A stretch of DNA of 10,106 nucleotides. Source: Clostridia bacterium. GTDB taxonomy: Bacteria > Bacillota > Clostridia > Oscillospirales > Acutalibacteraceae. The DNA lies in NCBI GenBank assembly GCA_024689165.1, contig JAILDS010000028.1, positions 1 to 10,106 of the forward strand, written 5' to 3'. Within the stretch, counting starts at the first letter, position 1; each line of letters begins with the position of its first letter. Shown piece by piece: positions 6,009 through 10,106 of this stretch. A program made the position numbers and the translations under genes. Under the pieces are notes generated by a model. It saw only the letters and a program-made list of their open reading frames with translations, was not told the origin of the DNA and ran no database searches.

Positions 6009-7070
6009 ATGAAAACGATTCGCAAAACCGCCGCGCTCGCGCTGTGCGCCATACTTGTTTTTGCTTTCGGCGCGCTGGCGTTCTCGGCGGACAAAGTCAC
6101 GCTGCTTCTCCGCGTGGAGGGCATAGACGGATGTATGTACTGTGAACACTTCACCGCAGGATCTGGTACCGTAGCCAAAGCCCTTGCAGAGCTTGACGCG
6201 GCGGACGATACCATTTCATTTGTCGGGCTCGACGTCGGATACGTTTCGCAGATCAACGACGTCGCCGCGCCGGTGTACGGCGGCTGGGACGGCTGGATGT
6301 ACCTCGTCAACGGCGAAGAGGTCATGACGGGCGTTACCGACACTCCGGTTGCCGACGGCGACGAGATCATATTCTACTACGCCGACCCGTTCGGCGCCGG
6401 CTTCCAGAAGCCCGAAGTCCGTCAGGACGGCGAAGAGCTTATTTTTACGAGCGCTGACACGATCTGGAACGACGACGGCACCACCACCGTCGTTGAGAAC
6501 CCCGTCGCAGGCATGACGGTGTACCTCGGCGACTATACGCTCACGACCGATGAGAACGGCGCCGCGGAGCTCCCCGACGATATCGCGTTCGCTCAATATC
6601 CGATACAGGTCGAAAGAAAGGCCGAAAACGGCTGCCCGACCGTTCTGCGCTTCGCGCCGGACACGATGATACTCATCGACGTTGCCGAACCCGTCACCGA
6701 CGCCGAGGAACCGAGCGAGGAGCCGAGCGAGGAGGAGAGCGCGGAGCCCGCCGGGACCGAGCCCGCCGTCACGACCGCCGCCCCCGCTGCGACCGCCGCT
6801 CCCGAAACGACGGCTTCTCCCGAGACGACAGCCGCATCCGACAAGGATTCCGAGACCGTCCCGACCGCCGCGGAAAGCACGACCCGCGTACGCCCGACGT
6901 CCGCCGTCACGACGACCGGCGTCCGTTCGACCGCACGCACGTCTACCCCGACGGTACCGAAGACCGGCGAGAAGATGACGCTCATCATAGCTCTGGCGGT
7001 GCTTGTTATCGGCATCGGCGCGTTCGCCGTCTCATACGTTCTTTCGAAGAATAAGAAAGGGAAGAAATAA
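6009..7070 (+). CDS. Sortase-anchored surface protein with DUF4430 (transcobalamin C-terminal-like) domain
   Basis: This 353-residue protein appears to be exported and attached to the cell wall. It has a signal peptide (basic start, hydrophobic 8-25, likely cleavage after AFSA at 27). A DUF4430-like domain follows (about 28-126); its signature pieces are VTLLLRVEG, GWDGWMYLVNGE (92-103) and DGDEIIFYYADP. Next is a small Ig-like or regulatory beta domain (about 140-225) containing YTLTTDENGAA. An acidic EEPSEEPSEEE segment leads into a Thr/Pro/Ala-rich stalk (about 230-315). The end is VPKTG (316-320), a membrane helix and a Lys-rich tail, the LPXTG-type sortase layout. DUF4430 resembles the C-terminal domain of cobalamin-binding transcobalamin; binding of cobalamin or any other ligand is not shown here. 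A CMYC pair (42-45) lies in the domain. It is the first gene of the operon, under a consensus promoter, 2 bases ahead of the next gene. Confidence 0.88.
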   Translation: MKTIRKTAALALCAILVFAFGALAFSADKVTLLLRVEGIDGCMYCEHFTAGSGTVAKALAELDAADDTISFVGLDVGYVSQINDVAAPVYGGWDGWMYLVNGEEVMTGVTDTPVADGDEIIFYYADPFGAGFQKPEVRQDGEELIFTSADTIWNDDGTTTVVENPVAGMTVYLGDYTLTTDENGAAELPDDIAFAQYPIQVERKAENGCPTVLRFAPDTMILIDVAEPVTDAEEPSEEPSEEESAEPAGTEPAVTTAAPAATAAPETTASPETTAASDKDSETVPTAAESTTRVRPTSAVTTTGVRSTARTSTPTVPKTGEKMTLIIALAVLVIGIGAFAVSYVLSKNKKGKK

Positions 7071-7072
7071 GG

Positions 7073-8401
7073 ATGTTCACTAAGATCATTGCTTTTCTCA
7101 CGGCGCTGATAATGATATTCTCACCCTACGCCATGTCCGTTATCGGCGCGACGGAGGGCGAGCCCATAATCGCCGCCGAGCGCGAGCACGTTTACGACGC
7201 CGACAGGCTTCTCACCGGTGTGTACTGCTTCCCGAAGGACGGCAGGTTCGACACGCTGCTCGGCTATCTTGACGACGCCGGCATAGATTTCTTTATCGGG
7301 TCGTGGGGCCAGAACCTCACAGAAGATGACTTTGCACGCCTTCAGGAGCTCGGCATGGGCATATTCGCCCCCAACAGCGAATACTACAGGACAGTAGATT
7401 CCGACGCCGTCTGGGGCATCGACCTGCGTGACGAGCCCAACGCGGCCGATTTCGACGACCTTGCCGCCGCCGTTGCCGCGCAGTACGAGCAGAACCCCAA
7501 AAGGCTCCCCGTCGTGAATCTTTTCCCGATGTACGCCAGCGACGATCAGCTCGGCGAATACCCCGCGATAGAGCCTCCCGGAAACCCCGGCGTGCCCTTC
7601 GACTCCTTCAACTCCTCCGCCGTCAGCTACAGGATGCACGTGTCGGACTACATCAACAGGTTCGACTCCGACGTGATAAGCGTCGACATCTACCCGCTCA
7701 ACATGGCGCATGACGACGCGCGCACCCTCTCGACCTGGGACAAGTGGCTCAGGAACCTCGACATCCTCGCCGAGGCGTGCCGCAAGACCAACCGCGACCT
7801 CTGGGTCATCACCCAGGCGGCGGGCAACTACGTCGACGACAACGGCGGCCAGCGTTACTGCGACACCGTCGGGGACCAGCGCTGGCAGAACTACGTCTCA
7901 CTGGCGTTCGGCGCGAAGGCGATAATCTACGCCTGCTTCTATACCGGCTGGTGGGACGCCGATTCACACATGATCGACTCCGCCGGAGAGAGGACCGACA
8001 CCTACTACGCGGTCAAGGACGCCAACGCCGAGCTCGCGGCCTTCGCCGACGTTTACGGCGAATATGAGAACACCGGCACGTTCATCGTCAACAGGCTCAA
8101 CAAGGACGCCGCAGGCTGCCTGCTGCCGCTGACGAAGTGCGAGGCGAAGAAGCCCTCCGTCAGGACCTCCGCCCCCGTGCTCGTAGGCTGCTTCGACAAA
8201 ACCGAGGGCGACGGGAACGCCTACGTCATAACGAATATGTACGAGCCGCAGACCGGGAAGACCGCGCAGGTCACCGTCGAATTCTCCGGCGCGTCCTCCC
8301 TGACCGTCTACCGCAAGGGCGGCGTGAGCACGGTCTCAGGTTCCAAACTTGATCTTACCCTCGAAAACGAAGAGGGCGTGTTCGTTGAAGTGAATGGCTG
8401 A
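7073..8401 (+). CDS. Secreted TIM-barrel glycoside-hydrolase-like protein (GH42-related)
   Basis: This 442-residue protein has a signal peptide (hydrophobic 5-25, likely cleavage after VIGA at 26). Its body reads as a (beta/alpha)8 hydrolase barrel. DLRDEPN (117-123) places Glu121 where clan GH-A enzymes carry the acid/base. SVDIYPL (203-209) follows, and a late-strand segment (about 270-294) runs from RWQNYVSLAFGAKAI to FYTGWW. It ends in a short beta-rich C-terminal domain (about 330-442). The second catalytic Glu is not obvious: the candidate strand reads WVITQAAGN (244-252), with Thr/Gln where GH42 enzymes have Glu. It may therefore be inactive, use another residue or belong to an undescribed relative. 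It starts 2 bases after the DUF4430 stop. AAAGGG within the upstream Lys codons (7056-7061) is a poorly spaced site, so translational coupling is likely. The fold is moderately sure; the activity and the family number are not. Confidence 0.72.
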   Translation: MFTKIIAFLTALIMIFSPYAMSVIGATEGEPIIAAEREHVYDADRLLTGVYCFPKDGRFDTLLGYLDDAGIDFFIGSWGQNLTEDDFARLQELGMGIFAPNSEYYRTVDSDAVWGIDLRDEPNAADFDDLAAAVAAQYEQNPKRLPVVNLFPMYASDDQLGEYPAIEPPGNPGVPFDSFNSSAVSYRMHVSDYINRFDSDVISVDIYPLNMAHDDARTLSTWDKWLRNLDILAEACRKTNRDLWVITQAAGNYVDDNGGQRYCDTVGDQRWQNYVSLAFGAKAIIYACFYTGWWDADSHMIDSAGERTDTYYAVKDANAELAAFADVYGEYENTGTFIVNRLNKDAAGCLLPLTKCEAKKPSVRTSAPVLVGCFDKTEGDGNAYVITNMYEPQTGKTAQVTVEFSGASSLTVYRKGGVSTVSGSKLDLTLENEEGVFVEVNG

Positions 8402-10106
8402 TTGGCTGTGGCTGCCGCCGGGCGTATACCCCGGCAGGCAGTCGACGAAATACAGCTGTATGCTGCCCGACGGCGAAACGAACTACACCGTATGTGAGTT
8501 CCGCCGGGTCTGCGATTTCGGCGGCAGGGCGATAAGCTCCGTCGAGATCGAGGCCAGCGGCGACACGGCCTTTATACTATTTGAAAAAAACAGGCAGATC
8601 CTCCGCGGGCCCGTATGGGTCGGCGGGGATTTCCTTTTTAACGACGAGCGCCCGCCGGAATTCTATTCGACACGGTGCTCCTTCGCGCCGGAGGAGCCCG
8701 CCGCGCCTTTCGAGCTGCGCGCTCTCGTCCGTATGGGCTCTGTGCGCATCTGCGAGTATTCTCGCGGCGAAGGGGGCTTTTTCCTGCGGGGGACGGTCTT
8801 TTTCGAGGACGGCGGCAGCGAGGCGATCGAAACCGACGGCTCGTGGCGGGGCCGTCTGCTCGGCGCGTACACGGCGCCGTACAGCTATGACGGGAACGTT
8901 GCCCCCGGAGAATTTGAAGCTCCATCTCTGTCTACCGGCCCTGTTGAAACGATCGCCGCGCCGATACCCCCGTGCGAGGTATCCCCTCTGCCGGTCGAAG
9001 GACTCGGATTCACCGAACATGGCGCCGGTAAGAGCTCGAGGGAGACCGAGCTTGATAAAGTGTATGCCTGCTATGTGAGCGTGCGCGTTTCCGGCGCGCC
9101 GGCGAGGGTAAAACTGACAGGGTACGAGCTCCCGGGCGGGAGCGATTTCGCGTACGACCTCGATTTTACCGGGCCGGGCGAGTATCACGGCATGGAACTG
9201 CACGCCGTCGGCGGCGTCCGGATAGAGCTCGAAAAACCGACGCCGGGCGACACGTCCGTCTCTGCAGAACTCCTCGCTTCGAGCTACCCGACGCCGTACC
9301 GCGCAATGACGGTCACGTCCGATGCGGAGCTGGACCTCGTGCTCGACGTCTGCGCGCATTCTCTGAAATACTGCCGCCAGAGCATACACCTCGACAGCCC
9401 GAAGCACTGCGAGCCGCTTGCGTGTACGGGCGACTATTATATCGAAACGCTCATGACGGCGTTCACCTACGGCGACATGAGACTTGCGGCCTTTGACGTG
9501 CGCCGCACCGCGCTGCGCCTAAACCGCCACGACGGGCGGATCTTCCACACGTCGTACAGCCTTATCTGGGCGCTGATGCTGTGGGACGTTTACATGCTAA
9601 CCGGCGAAAGACGGCTGCTGTCCGACTGCCGCGGCGCGCTGGACAGGCTGCTTGCCCGTTTCGACGGCTATCTCGGCGAAAACGGGCTCATCGAAACGCC
9701 GCCCGACTATATGTTCGTTGACTGGCTCGACCCGGACGGCATAAACCTGCACCATCCGCCGAAGGCTCTCGGGCAAACCTGCCTGTGCATGTTTTATTTC
9801 GGAGCGCTGCGGACGGCGGAAAAGATATACCGCGAGCTCGGCGACGAGGCTTCTGCCCGCGGATGCTTCGAAAAAAGCGCGGCGCTGCGGGAAGCGTGTC
9901 TTTCAAACCTGTGGGACGCCGAAAGAGGGCTCTTTTTCGAAGGACTCAATACGCCGACGCCGGAAGAGCTGCTGAATAACTATATGCCCGCCAACGTCGG
10001 AAAACGCTATTACCGTAGGCACGCCAACATACTCGCGGCGTATTTCGGCTTTTTCGGAAGCCGGCCCGCAGGTACGGCGTCTCATACCGGGGATTCTGCC
10101 GACGCA
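8394..10106 (+). CDS. GH78-like alpha-L-rhamnosidase-type six-hairpin glycosidase (3' end outside the window)
   Basis: The frame is open from ATG 8394 to the last base, giving 571 residues without a stop. An in-frame TGA at 8391 makes this the earliest possible start. Residues 1-300 are beta-rich, as in the N-terminal domains of bacterial rhamnosidases. From about 305 the sequence becomes an alpha/alpha-barrel. LDSPKHCEPLACTGD (333-347) corresponds to the GH78 motif DCPQRDERLGWTGD and keeps the Glu (340) expected to be the general acid and the final Asp (347). DYMFVDWLDPDG (438-449) matches the conserved DW region. The expected reaction is inverting hydrolysis of terminal alpha-L-rhamnose or a related sugar. 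The later general base should lie beyond the edge. No signal peptide is seen, suggesting cytoplasmic action on imported oligosaccharides. It overlaps the preceding gene by 8 bases, so it is probably translationally coupled. Superfamily is firm; exact specificity is not. Confidence 0.85.
   Translation, partial: MADWLWLPPGVYPGRQSTKYSCMLPDGETNYTVCEFRRVCDFGGRAISSVEIEASGDTAFILFEKNRQILRGPVWVGGDFLFNDERPPEFYSTRCSFAPEEPAAPFELRALVRMGSVRICEYSRGEGGFFLRGTVFFEDGGSEAIETDGSWRGRLLGAYTAPYSYDGNVAPGEFEAPSLSTGPVETIAAPIPPCEVSPLPVEGLGFTEHGAGKSSRETELDKVYACYVSVRVSGAPARVKLTGYELPGGSDFAYDLDFTGPGEYHGMELHAVGGVRIELEKPTPGDTSVSAELLASSYPTPYRAMTVTSDAELDLVLDVCAHSLKYCRQSIHLDSPKHCEPLACTGDYYIETLMTAFTYGDMRLAAFDVRRTALRLNRHDGRIFHTSYSLIWALMLWDVYMLTGERRLLSDCRGALDRLLARFDGYLGENGLIETPPDYMFVDWLDPDGINLHHPPKALGQTCLCMFYFGALRTAEKIYRELGDEASARGCFEKSAALREACLSNLWDAERGLFFEGLNTPTPEELLNNYMPANVGKRYYRRHANILAAYFGFFGSRPAGTASHTGDSADA

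Noticed and set aside
6010..6023. Catabolite-repression (cre-like) site TGAAAACGATTCGC
   Set aside because: It matches only the first half of the CcpA consensus, lacks the symmetrical second half, and overlaps the start codon.
8577..9407. Minus-strand open frame (276 codons) opposite the GH78-like gene
   Set aside because: It is antisense to a 571-codon uninterrupted frame with GH78 motifs, and its translation shows compositional bias only.

Overview
The window looks like chromosome from a GC-rich, Gram-positive, gut-type Clostridia (Oscillospirales-like) bacterium. The taxonomic placement is an inference. It rests on strong AGGAGG/GGAGG Shine-Dalgarno sites, a textbook sigma-A promoter, a large FtsK/SpoIIIE translocase, an LPXTG-like (VPKTG) wall-sorting tail behind an acidic and Thr/Pro/Ala-rich linker, and several carbohydrate-active enzymes. 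No rRNA, tRNA, CRISPR array, transposase or phage gene was recognised. There is no gene-free stretch longer than about 180 bases.

Minus-strand half (about 89-5830). Transcription from the central intergenic region runs leftward through a GH27 alpha-galactosidase-type enzyme (4103-5830) that carries an inserted beta-rich domain. It continues into an FtsK/SpoIIIE-type DNA translocase (1295-4042, probable TTG start), which ends at a strong intrinsic terminator (1250-1273). Beyond the terminator lies a secreted or membrane-anchored calcineurin-like metallophosphoesterase (89-1213). The left edge (1-88) holds a perfect hairpin and a short GCTATCA tandem repeat.

Central regulatory region (5831-6008). 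This is a divergent intergenic region of 178 bases. It has an AT-rich minus-strand promoter candidate for the GH27 gene and, on the plus strand, a perfect TTGACA-N17-TATAAT promoter followed by AGGAGG and ATG.

Plus-strand half (6009 to the right edge). Three tightly packed genes look like one operon. They encode a surface protein with a DUF4430 (transcobalamin C-terminal-like) domain and a sortase signal, a secreted TIM-barrel protein related to GH42-type hydrolases, and a GH78-like alpha-L-rhamnosidase-type enzyme cut by the window edge. The last of these is open from 8394 to the final base. The first two genes are 2 bases apart and the second and third overlap by 8 bases.

Taken together, the GH27 gene and the three-gene operon look like a small divergent glycan-handling locus, with a surface-anchored protein, a secreted hydrolase-like protein and two glycosidases. 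The ftsK and phosphoesterase genes appear to be unrelated neighbours. Whether the glycan genes form a co-regulated system, and what the substrate is, cannot be settled from sequence alone.
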